Assembly: GCA_963210315.1 (NCBI GenBank)
Contig: OY723278.1
Span: 1,860,001-1,924,000 of the forward strand
Length of the DNA stretch: 64,000 nt
Source of the DNA: Rhynchopus euleeides
Taxonomy: Eukaryota; Euglenozoa; Diplonemea; Diplonemida; Diplonemidae
Reading direction: 5' to 3'
The notes below the pieces were generated by a model. The model did not search any database. It was not told the origin of the DNA and was given only the letters and a program-made list of their open reading frames with translations. Each line of letters begins with the position of its first letter. The first letter of the stretch is position 1. Both the position numbers and the translations under genes were made by a program. Positions 21,690 to 33,240 of this stretch are shown here, piece by piece.

Positions 21690-23792
21690 ATGGCGTACGA
21701 CGGTGCTGTTGGTATCGACCTGGGTACGACGTACTCGTGCGTCGGTGTGTGGCAGAACGAGCGTGTTGAGATCATCGCGAACGACCAGGGGAACCGGACG
21801 ACCCCGTCGTACGTGGCCTTCACGGACAGCGAGCGTCTGATCGGTGATGCCGCGAAGAACCAGGTGGCGATGAACCCGACGAACACGGTGTTCGACGCCA
21901 AGCGTCTGATCGGGCGCAAGCTGTCGGACGCGTCGGTGCAGAGCGACATGAAGCACTGGCCCTTCCAGGTGGTGGCCAAGGCTGACGGGAAGCCCCTGAT
22001 CGAGGTGCAGTACATGGGGGAGAAGAAGACCTTCATGCCGGAGGAGATCTCCGCCATGGTGCTGATCAAGATGAAGGAGACGGCCGAGGCGTTCCTCGGG
22101 AAGGAGGTGAAGAAGAGCGTTGTGACGGTGCCGGCGTACTTCAACGACTCGCAGCGTCAGGCGACGAAGGACGCGGGCACCATCTCCGGGATGGAGATCC
22201 TGCGTATCATCAACGAGCCGACGGCCGCCGCCATCGCGTACGGGCTGGACAAGACGGACGAGCAGGAGAAGAACATCCTGATCTTCGACCTGGGTGGTGG
22301 CACGTTCGACGTGACGCTGCTGACGATCGACGGCGGGATCTTCGAGGTGAAGGCGACGGCCGGTGACACTCACCTGGGTGGTGAGGACTTCGACAACCGG
22401 ATGGTGAACCACTTCGTGGAGGAGTTCAAGCGGAAGCACAAGAAGGACCTGACGCAGAACCAGCGTGCCCTGCGCCGTCTGCGCACCGCGTGCGAGCGCG
22501 CGAAGCGCGCCCTGTCGTCGGCCGCCCAGACCAGCATTGAGATCGACTCGCTGTACGAGGGGATCGACTTCTACACGTCGGTGACGCGTGCGCGTTTCGA
22601 GGAGCTGTGCGCGGACCTGTTCCGCTCGTGCCTGCGCCCCGTGGAGCAGGTGCTGACGGACGCCAAGATGGACAAGCGCTCCATCCACGAGGTTGTGCTG
22701 GTCGGCGGGTCGACCCGTATCCCGAAGATCCAGGGGATGGTGAGCGACTTCTTCGGCGGGAAGGAGCTGAACAAGTCGATCAACCCCGACGAGGCTGTGG
22801 CCTTCGGTGCGGCCGTGCAGGCCTTCGTGCTGACGGGCGGGCAGAGCAAGCAGACGGAGCAGATCCTGCTGCTGGACGTGACGCCGCTGACGGTGGGTAT
22901 CGAGACCGCCGGGGGTGTGATGACGGCGCTGATCAAGCGCAACACCACCATCCCGACGAAGAAGAGCCAGGTCTTCTCGACCTACAGCGACAACCAGCCC
23001 GGCGTGCACATCCAGGTGTTCGAGGGTGAGCGTGCGATGACGAAGGACTGCCACCAGCTGGGGACGTTCGACCTGTCGGGTATCCCGCCGGCCCCGCGTG
23101 GCGTGCCCCAGATCGAGGTCACCTTCGACGTGGACGCCAACGGCATCATGAACGTGTCCGCCGAGGACAAGACCACCGGCAAGAAGTCCCAGGTCACCAT
23201 CACGAACGACAAGGGCCGCCTGTCCCAGGCCGAGATCGACGCCATGTGCAAGGACGCCGAGAAGTACGCGGACGCCGACCGCGTCGCGAAGGAGCGCATC
23301 GAGGCGAAGAACGGTCTGGAGAACTACGCCTACTCCATGAAGAACACGATGGCCGACGAGAAGACCGGCGCCCTGGTGGGTGAGGACGAGAAGAAGAAGG
23401 TCAACGACGCCTGCGAGGAGGCCATCCGCTGGCTGGACAGCGCCCAGGAGGTATGTCCCACTGCCACACTGCCGCACTGCCGCACACACACCCAGTGCCG
23501 CTGCTTCTGCTTTGCTTGCCGCACAGCCTTCGCTCTCCCTGCATCCCCCTGCTCTCTCTCTTTGCCACCACGCTGCACACCACTACACCACGCCACACCA
23601 CCGCAGGCCTCGAAGGAGGAGTACGAGTCGCGCCAGAAGGAGCTGGAGGGTGTGTGCACCCCCATCGTCACGAAGATGTACCAGCAGCAGGGCGGTGCCG
23701 GTGGCATGCCCGGTGGTATGCCCGGCGGCATGCCGGGTGCGGGCGCTGGTGCCGGTGCCGGTGCCGGGCCCCAGGTCGAGGAGGTCGACTAA
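21690..23792 (+). CDS. HSP70: Cytosolic HSP70 chaperone, copy 2
   Basis: Exons 21690-23450 and 23607-23792 encode a 648-residue protein identical to copy 1, including the VEEVD terminus. Translations of the same stretches in other frames and on the opposite strand are also identical, so there are essentially no silent differences either. The intron is at the same place but only 156 bp, with about three units of the 8-bp repeat. The rest of the intron differs from copy 1 by one visible base. Homology fades about 30 bases after the stop codon. The three genes between the copies are unrelated, so this is either a very recent dispersed duplication or ongoing gene conversion. Confidence 0.98.
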   Translation: MAYDGAVGIDLGTTYSCVGVWQNERVEIIANDQGNRTTPSYVAFTDSERLIGDAAKNQVAMNPTNTVFDAKRLIGRKLSDASVQSDMKHWPFQVVAKADGKPLIEVQYMGEKKTFMPEEISAMVLIKMKETAEAFLGKEVKKSVVTVPAYFNDSQRQATKDAGTISGMEILRIINEPTAAAIAYGLDKTDEQEKNILIFDLGGGTFDVTLLTIDGGIFEVKATAGDTHLGGEDFDNRMVNHFVEEFKRKHKKDLTQNQRALRRLRTACERAKRALSSAAQTSIEIDSLYEGIDFYTSVTRARFEELCADLFRSCLRPVEQVLTDAKMDKRSIHEVVLVGGSTRIPKIQGMVSDFFGGKELNKSINPDEAVAFGAAVQAFVLTGGQSKQTEQILLLDVTPLTVGIETAGGVMTALIKRNTTIPTKKSQVFSTYSDNQPGVHIQVFEGERAMTKDCHQLGTFDLSGIPPAPRGVPQIEVTFDVDANGIMNVSAEDKTTGKKSQVTITNDKGRLSQAEIDAMCKDAEKYADADRVAKERIEAKNGLENYAYSMKNTMADEKTGALVGEDEKKKVNDACEEAIRWLDSAQEVCPTATLPHCRTHTQCRCFCFACRTAFALPASPCSLSLPPRCTPLHHATPPQASKEEYESRQKELEGVCTPIVTKMYQQQGGAGGMPGGMPGGMPGAGAGAGAGAGPQVEEVD

Positions 23793-25201
23793 GATGTCAC
23801 CCCTCTCGCATGAGCAGGTACCTCCACGGGCCTGCTGCACCCCACGTCCCATACACCCTGCCTTACCCCATTCTCCTCGAAGCACACCGCTACGCCCGTC
23901 CTCGCTGTTATGCCAAGCCGCACACCTCGCATCTCCCAATGAGGGAGACGGTCACTGCGTAGCTTGTCGTGTTTCACAGCGTGGCGGCTAGGTGGTGCGT
24001 CCCGACGCTTTTATTTTTTTGCTGTGCCCCTCATCCCCCCCCACCCATGATTCCCGCGCTTCAGTCTCGCTGAAGTGCAGGTCTACTACCTTTGATTCAT
24101 CAGTCGCCCCCCACCCCCCCCCCCCTCTCTCTCTCTCTCGTGTTGTTTTTAGAACACTCGGCAGCAAAGAAAAACTTATTTTTTATTTTGATTACCGATC
24201 AGGCTTGGATTGCCAAAGTACAAAGCTCTTACTGACTCTTCCCGCCCACCCGATGTGGTATGCAAGGCTCTGCGTCGCGCCTGCGCGCTTCCCGCCCTGC
24301 TCCAACGTGAACTCTGAGGTCAGGTTTGCCACCACCTCATCAGGCTGTGTCGTAGTTTTATCGCTGCAGGTGGAGGGGGGTGATCGTCGAAGAGGATTGC
24401 CCCCTGCCCAGACTCTCTTTATGCCCCGCTCCCCCCCACCCCCTTTCCATTCTGTTGTAGAGCCAGTAGATCAGGGGAAGTCCTTTGCCAAACCCCCGCG
24501 CCATTGTTTTTTTGTTGCTGCCTCATTTGGGGTGGTTTTGGTGCATGCCAACAAGAAGGCTGTGGGGTGTGGCACGCAGTGTCTTTTGCTTGTGATTCGA
24601 AAGGACGGAAAGCGAGAGTGTGTGTCACGTGGCTGGAGGTTGTGGATTTCCAAGAAAATTAAGCATGTCCCAAGAAGAGCGTTGTTATCTCAACCAGGCC
24701 GTCAATACTTTAAAAAAACATCCGTTGTGGGTCTTCGCTTTGTGCAAGGTAAAGCGCGTCCACTTTTCTGCGCATCAGAGTGAAGGCGCTCAGTAGGGAG
24801 TATAAGGGAGAGAAACGAGGACGGGTCGATTTATTTTTTGGCGGAAGGCGCAGCAAAGAACAGAATAACAGATGATTTTTTTTTGATGGAAACCATCCGG
24901 AAAAAGAGAGGTCCAGACAGAGAGTGAGAATGCGGCGTGGTATGCACCGAGCGAATGTGGAAGAGGGGATTTCCCCCCACCCCCCGCCCCCACCCCACCC
25001 CACCCCTCCCCACAACCTCGTTGGGCACAATGCAATAAATCTCACGGTGCTGCATTGTCTTTCACTCAGGCAGGCCCCTGTTGTGCTGTGCACACCACAC
25101 ATAATTATCACATCACCTCACATCACTCTCACCCCACCCCACCCGCTACAGCAGCTCTCGCCGAACATCTCCCTCACTCAATCCCCCCCACCCCACCCCA
25201 T
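23793..25201. other. Intergenic, no gene seen
   Basis: About 1.4 kb. A long plus-strand open frame at 23992-24783 begins at a non-ATG codon and shows no family motif or coding bias, so I do not call it. There is a CT repeat at 24125-24139 and a C/CCCA-rich stretch at 24970-25015. An ACCCGCTACAG acceptor-like site (AG 25150-25151) precedes the next start. Confidence 0.5.
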
Positions 25202-27601
25202 ATGGCGACACCGACCGTCGCGGTTGACGTGTCATGCGCCAAGGCATCCCCTCGCCCCAACAGTGCTCCCACAGCAGGGCCGCGCCACAGCCGCCTCTGG
25301 TGGACCGCCTCCGTCCTCTGCACGGCATGCTGCGTGCTGGCTGCCTGGCCCGCAATCTCCGCCGCCTCACACCACCTGCTGCCCCACAGCGATGGCACAT
25401 CTGACACTCTCCGGCACAACCCCTCCGCAAGACCGCCGCTACATCTGTCCCGGCTGGGCGACGCCCAGCAGGACCTGCAGCAACAGGACCCCGAACCCAG
25501 CCCCACCGCGAACTCGACAGGGCTATACCCCTTCCGTGTCATGTCGGAGGAGGCAATCCGTGGGGGTGGTTTTGTGGTCTACTTCGCGCTGCTCCTCTAC
25601 ATATTCTGCGGTGTTGCCGCTGTGTGCGATTCCTACTTCCTCCCTGCCCTGGAGGCGATCAGCAGGGGGCTCAAGCTGAGCGACGACGTCGCGGGCGCCA
25701 CCCTCCTCGCTGCAGGGGGGAGCGCGCCTGAGCTGTTCATCTCCTTCCTCGGGGAGTTCGTCGCGAGGTCAAATGTGGGGTTTGGCACCATCGTCGGCAG
25801 CGCCGTGTTCAACATCCTCTTCGTCATATCGATGTGCTGCTTTGCCACAGCCGCAATCGCCCCTAAAGGCATACCCCTCGACTGGTGGCCCATCACACGG
25901 GATTCCACATTCTACACAGTGGATATAGTCGTCCTCTCTTTCTTCTTTTCGGATGGGGTTATCGAATGGACAGAGTCGCTCACCCTCCTCCTCCTCTACC
26001 TCCTCTACGTCAGCTCCATGGCGTACAGCAGCCACGCCAGGGAGCTCATCACACGCTGCTGCCTCGGGGGGGTCAGCGTATGCGCCTCCCCTGGAATCGG
26101 GGATGCACACCACCTCCGCGAGCAGGAGGGGCGCATGCAGGCGAGCGCCTCTGCCACACGCCCCTGCAGGCCGATTGCTGTGGTGCGGGGGACCCCCAGC
26201 GCATCACCGCCGCGCAGCAGAGGGGGGGACTGCGGGTTCTCCAAGCTGTTGGAGCTGCACGGATCGTCGCAGCCCCCGACGCCTTCTGCTGGCGGTGCGC
26301 AGAACGACCACCCCGAGCCCCCACAAGGGGGTGGGCCCAGCCCTCTCGCAGCTCCGGGTATTGGGGTGTGGGGTCGGGAGGGCTGTGCTGACAAAGCAGA
26401 TAACCCCGACCCGGACGCGGGTAGCCGGCGGCAGCAGCAGAAGGGGTTTGCGAGAGTGTCACAACAGCCCCAGCCCACCGCCGCCTCTTCGGGGAGCCCC
26501 GGCGTGGGGCAGGCCGAGCTTGAGGTGGACTCCGCCCAACCCGCGCCCGCTTCCTACCCCACCTCCCCTGTGGCGCACAGCTGGGAGGAGGGGAGGTTTA
26601 CGATACGCCCTTTCCGCGCGCAGGCCCTGGGGGATCTGGGAGGGGGGGGCGATGCGCAGGTGCAGGGCGGGGCGCTGCCGGAGGAGCATCCCACCCCGAC
26701 CGGATCGTCGGACTCCTCGAAGGATGATGGGAGGTGTGTCGATTTTAAATCGATCTCTGCGGACAACTCCTCGGTTTACTCCCATTCCGGGAGGATGGAT
26801 GCGGGGGACAGCCTCCGCCTGGGATTTTCCGACGGGATGTTCCTGGGATGCCACGCTGGGGGCCACTGCGGGTTAGAAGCGCTGCACCTCATGCACGTCT
26901 CCCTCGGCCCAGGCATGTCAGGCATCGGCATCGCCCCCTCCAGCGAAGCCAGCGATGCTGATCACTGGAGCCCCTGCGCCCCTCTCCCTCGGGATGGCCT
27001 CGCGGGATGCCTCTTTGCGGCTGCGATGTACCCTATACGCCTCCTCCTCTGGGCAACTATCCCACGCCCCCCTGGGGGGCTCGAGAGTGACGGGGTGTGC
27101 CGGGCAGTCTGCGCCCCCTGGCTCCGCTGCGCAGGGGTGTTTATCGCGAGCCTGCTGTGGCTGGGCCTGCTGACCTCCGTGATGGTGTGGCTGTCGGAGG
27201 AGGTCGGGGCGGCCCTCGGGATCCCCCCTGAGGCGATGGGGTATACGGTGCTGGCTGCGGGGACCAGCCTGCCGGATCTGATCTCCTGCGTGCTGGTGGC
27301 CCGGCTGGGGAAGGGCGACATGGCGGTGTCCAGCTCTGTCGGGAGCAACATCTTCGACATCACGTTTGCCCTCCCGCTGCCCTGGCTGATCAGGTCCCTC
27401 TCGTCTGGGATGGCTGGCAAGCCCGTCTCCTCCAAATCGCTCGGACTCTCCGTCATGCTGCTCTGTGCCACCCTCCTCTGCACGCTAGGCGCCATCGCGT
27501 CCCTCGGGTGGCGACTCAGGGTCCGCCTCGGAGTTGTCTGCTTCCTGTTCTATGTTGTGTTTGTCTCCGTCTCTCTCCTTGCCGAGTATGGTGTCTTTTG
27601 A
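25202..27601 (+). CDS. K+-dependent Na+/Ca2+ exchanger (NCKX / SLC24-like)
   Basis: A single exon of 799 residues. Both alpha-repeats of the cation/Ca2+ exchanger superfamily are clear. Alpha-1 (about residues 165-210) contains GGSAPELFISFLGEF and GTIVGSAVFNIL. Alpha-2 (about 680-725) contains AAGTSLPDLISC and SSVGSNIFDITFALPLPWL; the acidic residues in GGSAPE and TSLPD are the ion-binding ones. A hydrophobic segment near residues 33-55 could be a signal anchor. Two membrane bundles are separated by a long, poorly conserved hydrophilic loop (about residues 285-590) rich in Gly, Pro, Ser and Gln, typical of NCKX cytosolic loops. It would extrude Ca2+ in exchange for Na+ at the plasma membrane or an internal membrane. 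The ATG at 25202 is the first in frame. No introns. Confidence 0.92.
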   Translation: MATPTVAVDVSCAKASPRPNSAPTAGPRHSRLWWTASVLCTACCVLAAWPAISAASHHLLPHSDGTSDTLRHNPSARPPLHLSRLGDAQQDLQQQDPEPSPTANSTGLYPFRVMSEEAIRGGGFVVYFALLLYIFCGVAAVCDSYFLPALEAISRGLKLSDDVAGATLLAAGGSAPELFISFLGEFVARSNVGFGTIVGSAVFNILFVISMCCFATAAIAPKGIPLDWWPITRDSTFYTVDIVVLSFFFSDGVIEWTESLTLLLLYLLYVSSMAYSSHARELITRCCLGGVSVCASPGIGDAHHLREQEGRMQASASATRPCRPIAVVRGTPSASPPRSRGGDCGFSKLLELHGSSQPPTPSAGGAQNDHPEPPQGGGPSPLAAPGIGVWGREGCADKADNPDPDAGSRRQQQKGFARVSQQPQPTAASSGSPGVGQAELEVDSAQPAPASYPTSPVAHSWEEGRFTIRPFRAQALGDLGGGGDAQVQGGALPEEHPTPTGSSDSSKDDGRCVDFKSISADNSSVYSHSGRMDAGDSLRLGFSDGMFLGCHAGGHCGLEALHLMHVSLGPGMSGIGIAPSSEASDADHWSPCAPLPRDGLAGCLFAAAMYPIRLLLWATIPRPPGGLESDGVCRAVCAPWLRCAGVFIASLLWLGLLTSVMVWLSEEVGAALGIPPEAMGYTVLAAGTSLPDLISCVLVARLGKGDMAVSSSVGSNIFDITFALPLPWLIRSLSSGMAGKPVSSKSLGLSVMLLCATLLCTLGAIASLGWRLRVRLGVVCFLFYVVFVSVSLLAEYGVF

Positions 27602-28574
27602 GGTGGGTGCTGTGCGCTCGGTGTGCTCTGCAAGTATTGGCTGTGTGGGTGTTGTTAATGAATCAAAATATTCTGTTTTGGCCAGCGTGCACCCCCCTGC
27701 ACTAAACAGACAATATTCCTGTGGAATGCTGTGCAGCGGATATCTCATCAAGAGCCAAATGTGTGTTATACACCCCTCCAATAAACCATTCACGCGTGTG
27801 TGCCCATTCGAGGTAGCATCTGAGGTTCCGGTGCGGACACTCAGCAAATATCTTAACCTGTGTGTGCATGGGCTGTATCAAGACAGCGGCAATGCCTGCC
27901 ACCTGGCTGCGCCATGTGATAACCTGTGGGGGAGGGGGTAACCATCAAAACCGGCGCGGGTTGGTTTTCCCGCTGTGACCCCCCCCTGCTGTGTGTGAGG
28001 GCATGTGTCCAGGGTTATCCACTCAAATGTGTGAAACGGTGTGTTGACGCATCAAAGGGCTAGCGTGCCCTGCCCTGATGCGATCCGCTATCACAACAGT
28101 GTTGATGATATGCGTTGCCCTGTGCCCGCTGTACCACCAATAGTGACGGCTCGTTGCTGCCCGAGAGACGTGCCGTTCATGCCAACGTGCGTGCGTGTCT
28201 CCAGTCGGGTGTATAATCTCATAATTTATGTTGACCGATCGTACGATATGAACACCGCCCCCTCCGCGGAGCGTTGTTCCGTTGTGTCTCCGCCCCCTCC
28301 GCAACATCATCTTCTGGCCATCGAAATTGATTTGAACAAGAAGTAGAGCCTATTGCCTTCTGGCACCAATGTCATCAGTGTCTGTGAAGCCGTGCCCTCT
28401 CGACCTGTGTTTTGATAAAGGGCGTCGCCGGGACAGGGGGCTGGGTTTGTCGTTCTGCGGGGACCGATATTTTCCCCGAACCTGCCAAGATTCATCATCT
28501 TGCTGCAAAATCCCTTCAGCACATCCCCCTCAGCACCACCACAGCTTTCCCAAGCTCGGGCGGCAGGGGGGTAT
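27602..28574. other. Intergenic, no gene seen
   Basis: About 970 bases. Short open frames on both strands have no recognisable features, and no repeat family was noted until the inverted-repeat boundary at 28575. Confidence 0.5.
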
Positions 28575-28974
28575 GCTTACTGGGGGGGGGGCAAATAATA
28601 GAGGGGTACGGAAATCGGCGGTTTTGGCGGCGCACCTGGCCGAATAATTGAGGGGGGTGTGAGCAAGTATGCCTGGGACTTTGGCCTTTTTGGGCCCAAA
28701 AAGGGGTCGGGATTCCACTTTTTCTCCAATGGTTTTTCGGGGGGGAAATGGCGCGCAATCCCCCTCGCGGGCAAGAAAATCCCCCCATCCCCACCACACA
28801 ACCAGTGTGAGTGTGGTGTGTGGGTATTGGACGCCCTGTGTGATGAGAGATAGTGGCAACACAACAGCAACATGCCAGGCAAGGGGTGCCAAAAATGGGT
28901 TTTCGGGGCGTTATTATAACGACCCCTTCCTATGCCCAGTGGCACAAGCTCAAGGATTTGGTTGCTCGACATAC

Positions 28975-29027
28975 GGGGGGTCTGGGGGGCGGAGCCCCCC
29001 AGCCGCCGGAGGCCACGGTAGTGAGTA
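28975..29027 (-). repeat. Dispersed GC-hairpin repeat, copy c
   Basis: Reverse-orientation copy with the core AGCCGCCGGAGGCCACGGTA and an intact GGGGGGCGGAGCCCCCC hairpin. Confidence 0.85.
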
Positions 29028-29187
29028 TCTGTTCCTTGCGCCGTAGTGGGAGCGCGTGGGAGTTGCGGGCGTACAGATTGTTGGCTGCGTCCTCCTGAGG
29101 CTACTGAGAGTGGTCTGGGTCCCATTCGCTGATGTGAACCCAAAGGACTTGGCTACAAGACAGGCACACGCTCCAGCCTAGTGGTAC

Positions 29188-29260
29188 AGGGGGGTCTGGG
29201 GGGCGGAGCCCCCCAGCCGCCGGAGGCCACGGTAGTGAACGCCTGGCTCTTGGCTGGGGA
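29188..29260 (-). repeat. Dispersed GC-hairpin repeat, copy d
   Basis: Reverse-orientation copy. Its flanks (AAGGACTTGGCTAC, AAGACAGGCACACGCT on one side; GCTCTTGGCTGG on the other) match flanks of copies b and a respectively, so the family is longer than the hairpin itself. Confidence 0.85.
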
Positions 29261-29395
29261 ACAACGCCGGGTTTTGGCTGGAACAACCGAAAAAGGGGCG
29301 GGTGTCCGGAGGATTCATCCCCATCCCCCACTAGAATACCACCTGCCCCCGAAAAACTTCACCCAGAAAACCTGTGGGGAAAAAATTCCACCTAA

Positions 29396-30958
29396 AAATA
29401 CCTCGGGGTTTACATCGATGCCTGCTACACGATGTCGGACCACGTCGACCACGTCGTGACCACCTGTATGCGACGCCTGAGCATACTGCGTATGTTGGCA
29501 GGCACCGACTGGGGCTCAAGTGGAGACACGCTGCGCCAGGCCTACCTGACGTATGTCTACCCCATCCTGATGTACGCCGCAAGCGTTTACACCCCTGGCC
29601 TGACCGCGAGGAACCTCAAACGCCTGCAAGATGTCCACCGCACCGCAGCCCTGATTATCACAGGCTGCATGAAGAACACCAGCACGGCGAAGCTCCTCTG
29701 GGAATCACACCTACGAGACCTCGACCTCGACTTCAAGGTTGCGGTGTGCACAGACCACGAACGCTTCCGCCGCGTGCCCCACTCCCCAGGATACCGGGCG
29801 CAACTAAATACCGGGAACACGGGAGGCAGCTGGCTACATCAGGCACGGAGTCTGGTGAAATCCTCGAAGGTCGACGGGCGCACCCCCCTGCTGGCCCCCC
29901 TGCATGCAGCACACCCCATCCCCCCCTGGGAATGGAACCTGGTGCTGCCACGAGTGCACATCCTGGCGACGCTGCCGGGGCTCACCGCCCCGAAGGCCGC
30001 CACCCCGAAAGACACCCTCCGGGACCTGGCAGAGCAGACCATCCAGGCCCTCCCGACGTGCGCCTGGCATGTCTACACCGACGGGTCAGTCTCCAACTCC
30101 ACATCGCGGCAGCAACAGGGCGGCGCGGGCGCAGCGGTGTACAGCATGCCGGAGGGCCGCCTCAAGAAAAAGCTCGCCTGGCCGGCAGGACTCCGTTGCA
30201 TCAGCTACCAGGCAGAGCTGGTGGCCATCAGAGAATCCCTCGCCCACCTATGCACCGTGGTAACCCAAGGCGAAACGGTCGCCATCCTCACCGACTCGCA
30301 GAGCGCACTGAATGCACTGCTGAGCGGCCCCCAGCGAGCGAGGGGGTCCACCGAATGGGACATCTGGCAGAGGCTGCGCAAGCTCGCCCAAACATACGAT
30401 GTCACCACCCACCTCCGCTACATCCCGTCGCATGTTGGGGTGGTAGGGAACGAACTTGCTGACAAGCAGGCGCAGATCGGTGCGTTCAAGCCCCAGATGG
30501 AGCCGATCAGCCTCGCGTCGGCCCGTGTCACCCTCCGCCGACACATATACAGCGGGACCACGTTGCCCCGCACAGACAGCGTGTACGCGTATCGGTCAGG
30601 AATCGGGGAGACGCGACTGCAGCGCCCTGACCTCCGCATGGAGGGCCTTACCCGCTTAGGGGAAACCACCATCCGCCGCCTCCGGGCCGACCACCACCGC
30701 CTGGTGTACGACCACGACGTCCCGGGCAGCGCACAACCACCGTGCAAACCCTGCCTGAAGCTTGCGCCGGACAGCCCCCCGCCTGGGGTCTCGCTGAAGC
30801 ACCTATTCTTCGGCTGTCCCGCGACAGCGTCAGCCCGACACCACCTCACAGCCACAAGCGTGCACAACCTGCTGCTGCACAACTGCAAGGGGGCCCTACG
30901 CTACCTGGCTGAGGCAGGGGTGACGGAGCACAGCGAGAAGGACTACCTGATCTCGTGA
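29396..30958 (+). pseudogene. 5'-truncated LINE: end of reverse transcriptase, RNase H, zinc motif
   Basis: The frame opens just after an in-frame TAA at 29393-29395 and runs 520 codons. It begins KYLGVYIDACYTMSDHV, the conserved region after the RT palm, and continues through the thumb (YVYPILMYAASVYTPGL). An RNase H domain follows, with its catalytic acidic residues in YTDGS, SYQAELVAI, LTDSQSAL and NELADKQ; SHVGVVGNELADKQA is diagnostic. The end has CKPC and KHLFFGC, a Cys-Cys-His-Cys motif typical of Jockey/I-clade non-LTR retrotransposons. The endonuclease and RT catalytic core are absent, which fits the 5' truncation usual for LINEs. The remaining frame is intact, suggesting a recent insertion. 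The 3' region to about 31440 is A-rich. No translation start needs to be real. Confidence 0.9.
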
Positions 30959-32024
30959 AACCTGCAAAAATCAACAGCGGTCAAGGGCTTCGGCCTGACA
31001 CCCCAGCACCCCCCCCCCCCCACCCCCAGACCCACGTCACTTTCCACGGGCCGCCAGGCGCGTCAGCGTCGGCGACCGCCCGCCCCCAGTCTGAGAGGCA
31101 GCAGCCACGACTCGGCAGGAGGCGGGCACAACAAAAAAAAGGGAGAGTCGTCACTGTGCATATCAGCACGGTCCCGCCCTCTGAGCCAGACTAACCCGCC
31201 CATAAAGGAAAAGAGGAAGAGGCGACGTAAGGCAATGCCTCCGTGCGGCAAGGAGAACACGAAACAGCGTCCCCCCTCACCGGGGGACGCGACGAGCACG
31301 GCCAAAAATCGTTCAAATCGTTCAAAAAACCCAAGGAGAAAAAAAAATTCCCTCCCTATAAAAACCCAAAGGGTCTTCGCTCCATCCGCCAAAAAAAACC
31401 AAAAAAAACCGGAAAAAACCTGTGAAAAAGTCGGAAAAAAAGAGTGTGGGGTGTTGGGTCCAGTTTAGCAAAGTGAGCTTATTTTTCGAAAATTGAAAAA
31501 TTGGGGACACCAAAAGTCCCCAGAAAAATCTTCGACTTGGCCCGCAGAGTGATTTTTTTTGGTGAAAAACGATTTCAACAGTTGTCCAACAGTTGCTGTA
31601 CAAGACGGCACACCGTTCTCTGCGCATGGGCTGCTGCACGTGAATCATTTGGATGTCCGAGGGGCTATCGGAACGAGGAGGGCCACGAGCCTGAACTACC
31701 CGCCAGCAGTGATCCCGTGCCAGGGCTGGCAGGGGGCCGCGGCCCCACCTCCCTTTTTCTGTAATTGTTTGGGAGGGTGGGCCGCCAGGGGTGGCATGGC
31801 CCTACCCTCGGCCCTACCTCCCGGGTCAGATTTTGGGGCTTTTGCGTTCGGCCTTGTGGCCGAGTTTTCATGCGCCGCAGCGTATGAAAACCCAACGGCA
31901 TGCTGGGGGCTTGATGGTGTTCATCGAAGCGCACCTCATCATGCCCCAAGCGAAGGACCATCCCCGCCTGGAATGTGCAACAGCACCAACCGGTGTGGGG
32001 ACTAGCCTTCGAAGACTTTCAGGA

Positions 32025-32059
32025 TGTTCACTACCGTGGCCTCCGGCGGCTGGGGGGCT
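32025..32059 (+). repeat. Dispersed GC-hairpin repeat, copy e (truncated)
   Basis: It retains TGTTCACTACCGTGGCCTCC and the GGCGGCTGGGGGGCT core but breaks off before the second hairpin arm. Unrelated sequence follows. Confidence 0.75.
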
Positions 32060-32547
32060 GGATTCCTAATTTTTGATCCAGCAGGACGACCAAAGGCAGC
32101 AACATGCGGTGCCTCTCGAATTGGGTGAAAATGTTCTGTGAAACGACATACTGAAGTGTGGGAGGAGGAGGCGAGCACAAAAGGGCGTCGGCTACCGCAC
32201 GCCCTTTGAGCGCAGCCGACGACGACCGAACCGGCCACCGGCCGGGAGGTGCGTGTGGCGTGGGGGGCGAAGCCCCCCACGCAAGGGGGGTCCGGGGGGC
32301 GAAGCCCCCCGGAAAAAAATTTGGGGTTTTTTGGCCTATTTTTGGCCATTTTCCGCTGCATTTGTTTGATTTTGGGTCGGGAAAGGTATGGCCAGGAAGT
32401 GGGAAAAATTGAGGAAAAAGTCGGAAATTTTCAGGTTTGCCCATATAAACCATGGGTCACAGATTCCGATTTTTGGGTCAGACTCCAAGTTTGACACAAG
32501 GGAAAATAGGCAAAATTTTTCACCTATTTTTGGTCACCTAAGGGGGG

Positions 32548-32610
32548 GGGCTTCGCTCCGGGTCACTGACCCAAGCTGACCCAGATTGACCCGGAGCGAA
32601 GCCCCCCATT
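32548..32610. repeat. Palindrome with CTTCGCTCCGGGTCA / TGACCCGGAGCGAAG arms
   Basis: Arms of about 17-20 bases surround a GACCCAAGCTGACCCAGAT-type centre. The same arms recur at 63135-63196 and as partial copies near 31372, 32630-32690 and 54129, so this is a dispersed inverted-repeat family. Confidence 0.8.
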
Positions 32611-32805
32611 TTCCTAAGGTGAAAAACCCCAGGGTGACCCAAATTGACCCAAGTTGACCCAAATTGACCCGGAGCGAAGACCCCCAAAGAGAAAAAAAGT
32701 GCAATCCTGAATCGGGACTTGGACTCCACATTTAGCTTCATACTTGGGTGTGAGTCTTTTTTTTTTGCATCCATAAGTGGTGCTCGCAGGCACCCCATCG
32801 CCAAA

Positions 32806-33240
32806 ATGACCCCACCACGATCCGCACAGATCCCAAACGTTCAAAAGAACGGGGTTTTGGACACCCATGACCAGTCCCTGAACCAGACCCAGGTTTCATG
32901 GGTGAAGCTTGGCACCTCTACCACCATGACCCACTACGATCTGCACAAATTCCAAACGTTCGGAATATTGGGGTTTTGGAACACCCAAAGAGGGGGTCCC
33001 GCTGGGTGGGTAGGTGGGGTGTTCGCTGCCCCCAGTCACATCCTCTGAGGATCAGCCTCTGACCCACATTTCTCGATGAAGTTTGACACATCGACCCAGC
33101 TGATTTGGAAAATCGTGAATTTTTTTTGGCAAAAAAGACCGCTCAGCCCCGCCAAACTCGGATCAAATCAGGTGGTCGACCGACAAAACGACCCCACTCC
33201 GAGCCGCACAGATGCCAAATATTCAAGAGCGCGAAATTTC
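32806..33240. repeat. Diverged ~121-bp tandem-type repeat (3 copies)
   Basis: Copies begin near 32806, 32927 and 33184 and share the signature GACCCnACTnCGAnCnGCACA followed by AnATnCCAAACGTTC. The first two are one period (about 121 bases) apart; the third is about two periods further on, suggesting loss of a unit or strong divergence between them. Confidence 0.65.

Noticed and set aside
23992-24783. 263-codon plus-strand open frame upstream of the exchanger
   Set aside because: It starts at a GTG, shows no coding bias or motif, and runs through low-complexity sequence.
28041-28346. 101-codon plus-strand frame overlapping a 95-codon minus-strand frame
   Set aside because: Both are similar in length with no motif and no neighbouring splice sites; most likely chance.
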